Of a stretch of 64,000 nucleotides of DNA, positions 44,630 to 52,901 are shown piece after piece. The notes under the pieces are model-generated. The model worked only from the letters and a program-made list of their open reading frames with translations. It was not told the origin of the DNA and did no database searches. Location: positions 1 to 64,000 of the forward strand of contig JAJTXY010000008.1 of assembly GCA_021463865.1 (NCBI GenBank), written 5' to 3'. This DNA comes from Anaerolineae bacterium (GTDB taxonomy: Bacteria; Chloroflexota; Anaerolineae; Aggregatilineales; J027). Every line of letters begins with the position of its first letter. Position 1 is the first letter of the stretch. The translations under genes were made by a program, and so were the position numbers.

Positions 44630-44657
44630 GTTGCAATCGTCGCCATTGGATTGCAAC
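44630..44657 (+). promoter_or_regulatory. Hairpin at the kinase translation start
   Basis: GTTGCAATC (44630-44638) and GATTGCAAC (44649-44657) are perfect inverted arms ending two bases before the ATG at 44660. It replaces any normal ribosome site and may limit translation of the kinase. Confidence 0.55.
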
Positions 44658-44659
44658 TG

Positions 44660-46144
44660 ATGACCATTCGCCAGCGCCTGACCCTGTGGTATTCCAGCCT
44701 ATTGATCAGCCTTATCACGATCTTTGCAATCGTGGCGTTTGGCATTCTTGATCGCACCATGCGCTCACAGGTGGATAACAATTTGCTTAGGGTTATTGAC
44801 CGCGTGGAAGATTGGACTGTCCACGAGGCCCTTCGTACCGATTCAACGACAGGTGAAGTGTTTTACACCATGTCCCCCAATCTGGAAACCATTGCCCCGG
44901 CGGATGTCTATCTACAAATTTGGTCAGTGGATGAATCTAAATATCCATTTAGCCAAAGCCCCAATCTCGCCTCGCATCATGCTCCGCTCGACCCCAATGG
45001 AATGCAGTCGCACGAAGTCCGAGCCATTGTCACTGGAAGCGATTCTCGGCTGCGTGTTATCTCAAGGCCGGTTGTCTTTGAGGGCAAAATAGTGGGTTAT
45101 ATCCAAGCCGCCTCTACTATGGAAACGGTGGATTCCGCAACCACATGGCTTGTCAAGATTTTGGCGCTAGAAATCTTGGTCGCGCTTATTTTGTCATTGG
45201 TGATTGGCAATTGGCTGGCACGGCGGGCACTTCAACCAATCAGCAATGTCACGCGCACCGCCACTCAGATTTCCACCGAAAACGACCTCAGCAAACGCAT
45301 CCCCTATGCTGGCCCACAGGACGAACTGGGTGAATTGATTACGACCTTTAATCATATGGTGGAGCGTTTGGAAACTCTTTTTAATACCGAGCGGCGCTTT
45401 GTGGCAGACGTTTCCCACGAACTGCGTACCCCGATCACTGCCATACAGGGCAACGTGGAGCTTTTGCAGCGCTTTGGGCACGACCCAGCCTCGCTCAAGG
45501 CCATCCACAGCGAAACTCAGCGGATGTCCCGTTTGGTCGGCGATTTATTGATGTTGGCCCAAGCCGATGTCGGGCATATGCCATTGATTCAAACCCATGT
45601 CCAATTAGATTCGCTTTTGTTAGAGGTCTACAGTCAAACAAAAGTGTTGAGCAAAGGCCATGTCCGCGTCATGGTCAGTGAACTCGACCAAATCCGCGTT
45701 TTGGGTGATCCTGACCGACTCAAACAGCTTTTGATGAATCTCATCACCAACGCGCTGGCCCATACGCCAGAAAACGGCGAGATTCGGTTAACCATGCAAA
45801 AAGCCGAAAAATGGGTCGAAATCAGGGTGGCCGATACCGGAGTTGGCATTTCTGCCGAAGACCTGCCCCACATTTTTCAACGCTTTTACCGTGTGGATAA
45901 AGCCCGTTCACGGGACGAGGGTGGTGTGGGGTTGGGATTATCCATCGCCAAATGGATTGCTGAGGCCCATCATGGCACACTTTCCGCTGCCAGCACTATC
46001 GGGGAAGGCACAACCTTTACCCTGCGATTGCCCTTGCCGCTTGATCCCGAAAAAATGCGCGAACACCACGCCGAGACCGTCCCCAATTTCCCGGTCATCC
46101 GCCTAAGCCGCCACAAATCGGATAAATCGGATCCAACCCCTTAG
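44660..46144 (+). CDS. Sensor histidine kinase
   Basis: Membrane kinase of 494 residues. Helix 1 (YSSLLISLITIFAIVAFGIL) and helix 2 (ILALEILVALILSLVIGNWL) flank an outer sensor domain of about 130 residues. Then come HAMP, the HisKA segment FVADVSHELRTPITAIQGN with His253 as phosphorylation site, and an ATPase domain with LMNLITNALAHTPENGEIRL (N box), VADTGVGISAEDLPHIF, and GVGLGLSIAKWIAEAHHGTL (G2). It pairs with the upstream OmpR-type regulator. A stem-loop covers the start region; no clear ribosome site is visible. Confidence 0.94.
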   Translation: MTIRQRLTLWYSSLLISLITIFAIVAFGILDRTMRSQVDNNLLRVIDRVEDWTVHEALRTDSTTGEVFYTMSPNLETIAPADVYLQIWSVDESKYPFSQSPNLASHHAPLDPNGMQSHEVRAIVTGSDSRLRVISRPVVFEGKIVGYIQAASTMETVDSATTWLVKILALEILVALILSLVIGNWLARRALQPISNVTRTATQISTENDLSKRIPYAGPQDELGELITTFNHMVERLETLFNTERRFVADVSHELRTPITAIQGNVELLQRFGHDPASLKAIHSETQRMSRLVGDLLMLAQADVGHMPLIQTHVQLDSLLLEVYSQTKVLSKGHVRVMVSELDQIRVLGDPDRLKQLLMNLITNALAHTPENGEIRLTMQKAEKWVEIRVADTGVGISAEDLPHIFQRFYRVDKARSRDEGGVGLGLSIAKWIAEAHHGTLSAASTIGEGTTFTLRLPLPLDPEKMREHHAETVPNFPVIRLSRHKSDKSDPTP

Positions 46145-46170
46145 CCCCATATGCAGGCTGTAACCATCAA

Positions 46171-46222
46171 TTTACAGACTTTACACCGTTTTTACAGATT
46201 ATTTACACCGCCGCGCTATGAT
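46171..46222 (+). promoter_or_regulatory. Direct-repeat operator and -10 of the PDZ protein gene
   Basis: TTTACA occurs at 46171, 46180, 46191 and 46202; the last two steps are 11 bases. A TATGAT -10 at 46217-46222 lies ten bases after the last repeat, and no separate -35 exists. This is the layout of PhoB-type activated promoters. Confidence 0.7.
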
Positions 46223-46266
46223 AACAATATCCTTTCAGACGAGTGTAAATGAGGAGCATCAGGTTT

Positions 46267-47379
46267 ATGAATAGACTAATCCGACATCACCTATGGCTTA
46301 ATCTTGCAGCGGCCATCACAGTCGCCATGATAGGCGTAGGGGCGATGAGTGTATATGCCAACGATCAAAATGTCACCTCCGGGGTAAATGCCCAAGAAGA
46401 TGACACCCGCGCCTATCTGGGTGTCCAGATTGCCAGTGGCGAGAATGGTGTCGAGGTGATGGCAGTTGACCCCAATTCCCCGGCTAACGAAGCAGGTATT
46501 GAGGTCGGCGACATCATTCAACAGGTGGATGAAACCGTCATTGGCACCCCCAATCAACTTAGTGAATACATTTCGACCAAAGCGCCCGGTGATGTCGTTT
46601 CCGTAACCCTTCTGCGCGGTGAAGAAACGCTCACTGTCGAGGCCACACTTGCCGAAGCCCCCTCTGGCGTTTCCGTGCCGGGTGGAAACCGTCCCGGTGG
46701 CCGTGATGGATCAGAGGGTCGTCCCTTTGTATTTGCCAGCCCAATGGGCTATCAACTTGGTGTCTCATTTAAGGTAATCACCCCCGAAATCGCCGCCAGC
46801 GAAGGCCTCTCTGTTGAAGATGGGGCGCTCATTACCGAAGTGGTAGAAGACAGCCCCGCCGCTGATGCTGGTTTGCAGGTGGGCGACATTATTACCGCCG
46901 TAGATGGCGATAAAGTGGATGTGGAACACACCCTATCAGATCGGCTCTATGCCTATGAAGCCGAAGATCAGGTAACACTTACCGTCGTGCGTGGCAGCGA
47001 AACCCTTGAAGTCAGCGCTGTGCTTGTCGCTGGACACCCCGGCAGAATCTTTGAGGGTATGAACTTTGGCCCGAATGGGATGCCTTTTGGGAATGGCAAT
47101 TTCCCGTTCGGCGACGGTCAGAACTTCCCCTTTGGGAATGACATCAAAATTCCCTTTGACGGTGGCAGGTTCAGCGGCGAAATGGAAACCATTACCTGCT
47201 CCAACGAAGATGGCACCATCCAATTTCAAATGACCGTTCCAAAGGGTCTGTCCGATACCATCAATCTGCCGGATTCGATTGACGGCGCCAACATCACTTG
47301 TGAACGCACTGCTGCTGACGATTCCGAGTCTGGTTCTGGGGATGCCACCACCCCATCCACCGACACGCAGTCGTCCTAA
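46267..47379 (+). CDS. Exported protein with two PDZ domains
   Basis: Protein of 370 residues with an N-terminal signal or anchor helix (LWLNLAAAITVAMIGVGAMS). PDZ 1 covers DTRAYLGVQIASGENGVEVM and AGIEVGDIIQQVDETVIGTP; PDZ 2 covers QLGVSFKVITPEIAASEG and AGLQVGDIITAVDGDKVD. No trypsin-like protease domain, so this is not a DegP/HtrA enzyme itself. A Gly/Asn/Phe/Pro-rich stretch (NFGPNGMPFGNGNFPFGDGQ) follows, then a small C-terminal part with two cysteines. It probably binds exposed C-termini of envelope proteins under control of the upstream two-component system. Confidence 0.82.
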   Translation: MNRLIRHHLWLNLAAAITVAMIGVGAMSVYANDQNVTSGVNAQEDDTRAYLGVQIASGENGVEVMAVDPNSPANEAGIEVGDIIQQVDETVIGTPNQLSEYISTKAPGDVVSVTLLRGEETLTVEATLAEAPSGVSVPGGNRPGGRDGSEGRPFVFASPMGYQLGVSFKVITPEIAASEGLSVEDGALITEVVEDSPAADAGLQVGDIITAVDGDKVDVEHTLSDRLYAYEAEDQVTLTVVRGSETLEVSAVLVAGHPGRIFEGMNFGPNGMPFGNGNFPFGDGQNFPFGNDIKIPFDGGRFSGEMETITCSNEDGTIQFQMTVPKGLSDTINLPDSIDGANITCERTAADDSESGSGDATTPSTDTQSS

Positions 47380-47399
47380 TCTTCCAGTACACCAATAAA

Positions 47400-47433
47400 G
47401 GGAAGCCGCATATAGGGAGGGCTTCCTTTTTTT
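47400..47433 (+). terminator. Intrinsic terminator of the PDZ protein gene
   Basis: GGGAAGCC pairs with GGGCTTCC (arms 47400-47407 and 47419-47426) and is followed by seven T. Confidence 0.92.
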
Positions 47434-47526
47434 GGGGATCAAGTCTAAATTCAGCACGGCGGCTTTGGCCCCGTGTGCAATATTTTGTTTTTTGATAAGA
47501 ACTTCATCAAAATTCCCCAAATGTCT

Positions 47527-47554
47527 TTGTGTCCTTGCCCACCCTTGTTATAAT
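47527..47554 (+). promoter_or_regulatory. Promoter of the FMN riboswitch operon
   Basis: TATAAT at 47549-47554 with the extended element TG one base upstream (TGTTATAAT); a weak TTGTGT lies 16 bases further upstream. Confidence 0.6.
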
Positions 47555-47569
47555 GAAAATAACAAATGT

Positions 47570-47719
47570 ACCTTCGGGGCAGGGTGAAATTCCCGATCGG
47601 CGGTAGGAGGAAGATTTCGTTGTAAGCCTCAAGCCCGCTACCCGCGCATCATCCCGTGTGATGCCGGTGGATTCGGTCAAATGCCGAAGCCGACAGTTAC
47701 AGTCTGGATGGAAGAAGGT
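47570..47719 (+). ncRNA. FMN riboswitch (RFN element)
   Basis: The conserved parts are all readable in order: CCTTCGGGGCAGGGTGAAAT, then TCCCGATCGGCGGT, AAGCCCGC, GGTGGATTCGGTCAA, ATGCCGAAGCCGACAGT, AGTCTGGATGG and the closing GAAGAAGG that pairs with the start. It should sense FMN and control the ABC genes that follow. Confidence 0.97.
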
Positions 47720-47738
47720 GTCCATAGCGCGATTTTTG

Positions 47739-47764
47739 CTCAACAAGCGGTTGTTGGGGTTTTT
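47739..47764 (+). terminator. Riboswitch expression platform (terminator)
   Basis: CTCAACAA pairs with TTGTTGGG (one G-U) around GCGG, followed by GTTTTT. It lies 20 bases after the riboswitch, so FMN binding probably ends transcription here. Confidence 0.82.
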
Positions 47765-47856
47765 AGGCTACCCTAAGTATAACCTGTCTGTGTTGTGTTA
47801 TTGGCTTGCCCCCGGTACATCCTAATGTGCATTCGACCCAGAAGGGCAGGCTTTTG

Positions 47857-48702
47857 ATGTCATCTATCACGTCAACCCAAGTCGTTTCTTTGTCCACCCA
47901 AGCACCTCGCCCACTCCCTTTTTGGCGGCGCTGGTTGCGAAAAATTGAATGGCGACTGCTTTTACTGCCACTGATTGGTTTGGTGTTATGGCAAGGGTGG
48001 GCACTCCTCGCGGCGTCCGGCTATTATGCCGATTTTATTGTCCCCCATCCTGATACAGTGTGGACACGTTTGCAGGAGCGCTGGGCCGATGGTTCGCTGG
48101 TGACACATGTCGCTGTGACCTTGCGTGAAGCCCTCTCTGGCCTATTCATCGCCAGCCTGATCGCCACTGCTCTCGGCTACATCATTGCCCGCGTCAGAAT
48201 TTTCGACTATCTCCTGACCCCCTATCTGATTTTTTTGCAGGCCATTCCCGTCATCGCCATTTCGCCGCTAATTATCATATGGTTCGGGTCGGGATTAGCC
48301 AGTAAAGTAGTGATCGCCGCCATGATTACATGGTTTCCCATGATGATTGCCACCATTGTCGGTATCCGCAATGTCTCCCCCAATCTACGCGAGATGATGC
48401 GGGCCAATGCCGCCACCCATTGGCAAATCTTCCGCCATCTGGAAATTCCTTCCGCCATGCCCGAACTACTCGGCGGGCTAAAAATCGCGGTTACGCTGTC
48501 GGTGGTGGGTGCAGCGGTGGGGGAATTTGTTTCAGCGCGGGAAGGGCTTGGCTACCTCGTCATGTATGGGCGCGGCATCTCCGATACCCCAACAGTGGTG
48601 TTGGCGGTGTTGATGCTTACGGTTGTTTCGCTGGTGTTGTACAGCCTTGTAGCGATGTTGGAAACCTCGCTGCTGAGTTGGCGCAAAGCTGGCAAACCCT
48701 AA
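47857..48702 (+). CDS. ribX: ABC transporter permease, riboflavin-type (RibX-like)
   Basis: Inner-membrane permease of 281 residues, family of taurine/thiamine-precursor importers. It has six helices (LLLLPLIGLVLWQGWALLAA ... TVVLAVLMLTVVSLVLYSLV) and the EAA loop MRANAATHWQIFRHLEIPSA that contacts the ATPase. The FMN riboswitch upstream and the NMT1-type binding protein downstream match RibXY riboflavin importers described in Chloroflexota. I chose the ATG at 47857; earlier codons lie too near the riboswitch terminator. The substrate (riboflavin) is inferred from the riboswitch. Confidence 0.85.
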   Translation: MSSITSTQVVSLSTQAPRPLPFWRRWLRKIEWRLLLLPLIGLVLWQGWALLAASGYYADFIVPHPDTVWTRLQERWADGSLVTHVAVTLREALSGLFIASLIATALGYIIARVRIFDYLLTPYLIFLQAIPVIAISPLIIIWFGSGLASKVVIAAMITWFPMMIATIVGIRNVSPNLREMMRANAATHWQIFRHLEIPSAMPELLGGLKIAVTLSVVGAAVGEFVSAREGLGYLVMYGRGISDTPTVVLAVLMLTVVSLVLYSLVAMLETSLLSWRKAGKP

Positions 48703-48739
48703 TTTATTTCCTGTCTCTCACTGCAAGGAGTCTTTTCGT

Positions 48740-49801
48740 ATGAGTGATTTTAAACCCCCTGTGACCGTCCAGAAGAAGGGGAGTGCTTCGCGGCGGTTAG
48801 TCCCTCTCTTGGTGCTGCTGTTAATTGCCGTTCTCGCTGCTGCCGCCTTTTTCCTCACCCGCGATGAGGATGAGGACGAGGGCAGCGAAAATCCGAACGG
48901 CGAAAGCATCAATGTCACCCTGTTTTTGAGCTACATTCCCAGTGTCCAATTTGCCCCGCTCTATGTCGCCGCCGATAAGGGCTATTTCGCGGAAGAGGGC
49001 ATCAATATCGAGTTTGAAAACAGCTTTAATGAAAGCGACGGTGTTGATCGTCTGGCGATTAACGACCTGCAATTCGGCATCATCAGCGGGGAACAGGTTA
49101 TCTTGGCCCGTGCCCAAAATAAACCGCTGGTCTATGTCATGGAGTGGTATCACAGCTTCCCGGTGGGGGTGGTCGTCCCTGCTGATTCCGATATTGCCGA
49201 CCCTGCTGATCTAGCAGGCAAAAAGGTCGGCGTCCCCGGCCCGTTTGGAGCGAGTTACATCGGCCTACGTGCCTTTTTGACTGCGGCAGGTCTCACTGAA
49301 AGCGACATTACCCTTGAACCGATTGGTTTTACCGCTCCCGACCAGATGTGCCAGCGCACTGTTGAAGCCGCGGTGGTGTATGTTGCCAACGAGCCACTGA
49401 CCATTTCGCAATGTTACGAGGTGCGCGTCTTTAATATTTCGGACTACGCCAATCTGGTCGCCAACGGCCTTGTAACCAATGAAGAAACCCTACAAAACAA
49501 TCCCGACTTGGTACGCAGCATGATTCGGGCTATTCAGCGCGGTATTGAAGATACCATTGCCAACCCACAGGCAGCCTTCGACATCAGCCTCAAATATGTG
49601 ACCGACCTGCCCGAAGATCAATACGACACACAGCGCCAAGTCCTGCTCAATTCCGTCGAACTGTGGAAATCGGATACCATCGGCCTGACCAATCCTGACG
49701 CATGGGTACAGACCCAAATCGTTTTGATGGATACGGGCCTTTTGGAAAACCCTCTGCAAGATTTAACCCAAGCCTATCGCACCGACCTTTTGCCGGAGTA
49801 A
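48740..49801 (+). CDS. ribY: ABC transporter substrate-binding protein (RibY-like, NMT1 family)
   Basis: Protein of 353 residues with one N-terminal membrane helix (VPLLVLLLIAVLAAAAFFL) and an acidic linker, then a periplasmic-binding fold of the NMT1/ThiY type: VTLFLSYIPSVQFAPLYVAA, DKGYFAEEGINIEF, LAINDLQFGIISGEQVILAR and GKKVGVPGPFGASYIGLRAF. No lipobox cysteine is present, so it should be held by the uncleaved helix. AAGGAG precedes the ATG. As part of an FMN-riboswitch operon it most likely binds riboflavin. Confidence 0.87.
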   Translation: MSDFKPPVTVQKKGSASRRLVPLLVLLLIAVLAAAAFFLTRDEDEDEGSENPNGESINVTLFLSYIPSVQFAPLYVAADKGYFAEEGINIEFENSFNESDGVDRLAINDLQFGIISGEQVILARAQNKPLVYVMEWYHSFPVGVVVPADSDIADPADLAGKKVGVPGPFGASYIGLRAFLTAAGLTESDITLEPIGFTAPDQMCQRTVEAAVVYVANEPLTISQCYEVRVFNISDYANLVANGLVTNEETLQNNPDLVRSMIRAIQRGIEDTIANPQAAFDISLKYVTDLPEDQYDTQRQVLLNSVELWKSDTIGLTNPDAWVQTQIVLMDTGLLENPLQDLTQAYRTDLLPE

Positions 49802-49805
49802 TCCC

Positions 49806-50573
49806 TTGATTCACACCCAGACCGCCATTTTGCACGCCGACCATATCCACCACACCTTTACCGCCGCCAACGGGCAACCCATCCCCGCGTTGGAAGATGT
49901 CTCGCTGGCCCTTGTGCCGGGGACATTCACCGCCCTCATTGGGCCAAGTGGCTGTGGCAAAAGTACCCTGCTGCGGATTTTGGCAGGACTGGTGAAACCG
50001 ATCAGTGGGCAGGTGCAATTTGGCGGTCTGGCGCTGGATCGCCCCCAACGCCAAATTAGCCTGATTTTCCAAAAAGACAACCTCATGCCGTGGCGCACGG
50101 TCTTTGAAAATATTGAACTGCCCCTCCAACTGGCTGGGGTTGCCAAAACCGAAAAGGAACAGCGTGTGGCCCATCTACTCTATGTAACAGGCCTGCTCGG
50201 TTTTGAGAATCAATATCCAGCCGAGTTGTCGGGCGGCATGGCCCAACGGGTCGCTATTGCACGCGGCCTGATTAACGAACCCGATGTATTATTGATGGAT
50301 GAGCCGTTCGGCGCGTTGGATGCCCTGACCCGTGAGCAGATGGGCCAAGAATTATTGCGGATTTGGGCCACCACCCAAGCCACCGTCTTGATGGTGACGC
50401 ACAGTATCAGCGAGGCCGTCTTTTTGGCAGATCGGGTGCTGGTCATGAGTCCACGCCCCGGTCATATCATTCGGGAGGTACACATCCCGTTTGCTCGTCC
50501 GCGTGGTATAGAATTATTAACCGACACCACCTTTACTCAACTCGCCGCGCAAATTCGCGCCGCCATCCATTGA
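49806..50573 (+). CDS. ABC transporter ATP-binding protein
   Basis: ATPase subunit of 255 residues of the riboswitch-controlled importer. Walker A is GPSGCGKST, the Q-loop is SLIFQKDNLMPWRT, the signature LSGGMAQR, Walker B VLLMDEPFGALD, and the switch histidine TVLMVTHSISEA. It starts with TTG at 49806, seven bases after GGAG and four bases after the binding-protein stop, so translation is probably coupled. Confidence 0.93.
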   Translation: MIHTQTAILHADHIHHTFTAANGQPIPALEDVSLALVPGTFTALIGPSGCGKSTLLRILAGLVKPISGQVQFGGLALDRPQRQISLIFQKDNLMPWRTVFENIELPLQLAGVAKTEKEQRVAHLLYVTGLLGFENQYPAELSGGMAQRVAIARGLINEPDVLLMDEPFGALDALTREQMGQELLRIWATTQATVLMVTHSISEAVFLADRVLVMSPRPGHIIREVHIPFARPRGIELLTDTTFTQLAAQIRAAIH

Positions 50574-50584
50574 GAGGATGTTGA

Positions 50585-51145
50585 ATGATGCCCCCGCCTA
50601 CCATTACTACCGAACGTCTGATTTTGCGGCCATTTACTCTCGACGATGCACCGGAATTGGCACGCGCCATCAATGCCCCCGAAATCGCCGCCAATACCCT
50701 CAACATTTCTTATCCCTATGAGGAGCAAATGGCGGTGGATTGGATTACCGGCCTAGAGGAACGTTATCTCAGCGGGGTGAACGTCAATTTCGCCATTACC
50801 CTCCGCTCCACAGGTGAAATCGGTGGGTCAATTGGTTTAGTGATTAACCAGCGTCATCAACATGCTGAAATGGGCTATTGGCTGGCCGTGCCATTATGGG
50901 GACAGGGGTATATGACGGAAGCCGCCTGTGCCTGCCTCGATTTTGGTTTTGCGACGCTTGGCCTCCATCGCATCTACGCGGGTCATTATGCCCGTAATCC
51001 TGCCTCGGGACGGGTGATGCAAAAAATGGGCATGACCTATGAAGGCACATTCCGCCACCACCTGCTCAAAGACGGGGTGTTCGAGGATAATGTGGTCTAT
51101 GGCATCCTGCGTGAGGATTGGGAACGCCAGAAATCGCCTATATAA
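50585..51145 (+). CDS. GNAT-family N-acetyltransferase (RimJ/RimL-like)
   Basis: Protein of 186 residues with the GNAT fold of ribosomal-protein acetyltransferase type: ITTERLILRPFTLDDAPELA at the start, AEMGYWLAVPLWGQGYMTEA (acetyl-CoA binding loop) and HRIYAGHYARNPASGRVMQK near the end. It begins 11 bases after the ABC ATPase stop and so is likely part of the riboswitch operon, though no functional link to flavins is known. AGAGG precedes two adjacent ATG codons; the first is used. The 210 bases after it hold nothing I recognise. Confidence 0.85.
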   Translation: MMPPPTITTERLILRPFTLDDAPELARAINAPEIAANTLNISYPYEEQMAVDWITGLEERYLSGVNVNFAITLRSTGEIGGSIGLVINQRHQHAEMGYWLAVPLWGQGYMTEAACACLDFGFATLGLHRIYAGHYARNPASGRVMQKMGMTYEGTFRHHLLKDGVFEDNVVYGILREDWERQKSPI

Positions 51146-51355
51146 GCCCTTTTGTTTGCCCGAGGGAGGGGGGTCAACGAAATATTGAGAGGGGTCTCAT
51201 CACTATCATACTTTGCCTAATTTAACGGTCAACGTCGCCTTAGCCCATGTAATGGACAGCCATTTAAGCATAACTGTAGTTACGCTAACGCATATCCATT
51301 ATATAAATCTCAAACATAGACCGCAGTTCTAAATACCATCTGCCCTGCAAGGAAA

Positions 51356-52753
51356 CTATTCCGCCCGTTGACCCACTGGCGGTACAATCTCAACCTCCCG
51401 CGCTCCCACCCGATTTTGGAAGGGGTCAATGCTGACTTTTTCGTGAATTAGGCCCGCCCAGCAATTTTGTGGATTCTGCGCCTCATACACATCCGTCATA
51501 CGAATCGCGCCCCACACCTCGGCACTTTGTTCCGGTTGCAGATAATAAAAGGTGTCGTTGGAGGTCGCGTCAAATACCTCGGTCAATTCATCCTGCGGCG
51601 CAATCGCCCACCGCCACGGATAGTCACTGAGCGCCGAGTCGCAATCAATTCCCACGCGGAACGTCCCGGCAGGTTCTAAATAGCCGAGGGTGCTGGATCG
51701 CTGCGTAAATTCATAGACCGCGCCGGGGAATGGTCCAAAGCTGCGAATCGGCGTGCTGCCTACATTTTTGACCGTCAAATGGAAGACCAGTAAATCGCCT
51801 TGTTCTAAGGTAATGGTAGATTGATTGGAGCAGTTCCATTCCGGCTTCGCAATCAACTCCCCCGTTGTCAGGTTATCCGTATAATAGCGATCATCCCATT
51901 CCAGTGTCGTAAAACAGACCGAAATGCCCAGCGCCTGTGGTTGGATTTCTGCCAATGGCAGACCACCCTGTTCAATCGTCAGCGAACTACTACGGACAAT
52001 CCGCTGTCCTACCGCGTCCTGTGCGACGGCATACAAGGTATATTGCCCATCGGCAGGCGGCTCATAGCCATCATCTACCCCGCCGTCATAATCAAATTCG
52101 TGGTTGCCCGCGTCGCCCGGCTCGCGCCCCTGCAAACGTTCCGAAAGATACCGCTTTACTCCCTTGTTATCTTCCAAATAAACCGCGAGGTCGGCTGCTT
52201 TTTGCAGAAATACATTGACCCGCACCCGATCCCGCACGCCATCCTGATTGGGGGTAAAGGTGGTCGGGCTGACTTCAAACGCGGGGATGAGGGGCAGTTG
52301 CAAATCGGCCTCTACAATTTCAAATGTGCCCGTCGCTGTCTTGGTTTCGCCATCTTCATCGCGTGCTTCCAGTGACCATACATAGCGCCCATTGGGGAGT
52401 AAACGCCGCTCCACCACGCCATCAATCGTTTCATCAGGCAGGGTATAACCATCTACCACCCCGCTAAACGCCACGCGGTAATCGCCACGCGACCGGGCCT
52501 CATTTTCTCGAAACACATAACGTTGCCCATTCTCATGTGTAAAAACAAGGGTGACGTGGGCGTTGCGGGCGATGGTATACGAAAACACCGCCACGTCATC
52601 CACCCCATCGGCATTGGGGGAAATCGTGCTAATCGAAAAACCCGCGTCTTGAATTAAATCACCGGGGGGTTGCAGCACCACATAACCAACCGCTGCTACC
52701 ACACCCAACGCGACCAGCGCCGCGCCAATTGTCCATAATTTAAAGGTTGACAT
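51356..52753 (-). CDS. Exported protein with FlgD-like Ig domains
   Basis: Protein of 465 residues with an N-terminal membrane helix (LWTIGAALVALGVVAAVGYV). Two Ig-like repeats follow, each opening with the motif ISPNADGVDD or FTPNQDGVRD, and each with a strand ending in GRYVWSLEARD or GQYTLYAVAQD, as in FlgD/CHU_C-like extracellular repeats. The C-terminal ~190 residues, with four cysteines, are unrecognised. AAGGAG precedes the ATG at 52753. A surface structural or binding role is likely; no partner gene is evident. Confidence 0.7.
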   Translation of the reverse strand: MSTFKLWTIGAALVALGVVAAVGYVVLQPPGDLIQDAGFSISTISPNADGVDDVAVFSYTIARNAHVTLVFTHENGQRYVFRENEARSRGDYRVAFSGVVDGYTLPDETIDGVVERRLLPNGRYVWSLEARDEDGETKTATGTFEIVEADLQLPLIPAFEVSPTTFTPNQDGVRDRVRVNVFLQKAADLAVYLEDNKGVKRYLSERLQGREPGDAGNHEFDYDGGVDDGYEPPADGQYTLYAVAQDAVGQRIVRSSSLTIEQGGLPLAEIQPQALGISVCFTTLEWDDRYYTDNLTTGELIAKPEWNCSNQSTITLEQGDLLVFHLTVKNVGSTPIRSFGPFPGAVYEFTQRSSTLGYLEPAGTFRVGIDCDSALSDYPWRWAIAPQDELTEVFDATSNDTFYYLQPEQSAEVWGAIRMTDVYEAQNPQNCWAGLIHEKVSIDPFQNRVGAREVEIVPPVGQRAE

Positions 52754-52901
52754 GCCTGTACTCCTTAACGGGTTATCGGGGCGTCAGTGTAGCGTAGGGT
52801 CGGGCAGAAACCAAGTCCATTTTTCCCACGCCTCCCCTGTCAATTCCTGCTCGTTTTGTGTACGATTGTGCGACTGCCGATTTCCAACAAAGGCGATGGA
52901 C

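Noticed and set aside
47507-47746. 79-codon open frame on the minus strand across the riboswitch
   Set aside because: It lies antisense to a clear FMN riboswitch and encodes no recognisable protein.
51146-51355. Gene-free gap between the GNAT gene and the Ig-like protein
   Set aside because: Checked for small frames, hairpins and repeats; nothing convincing found.
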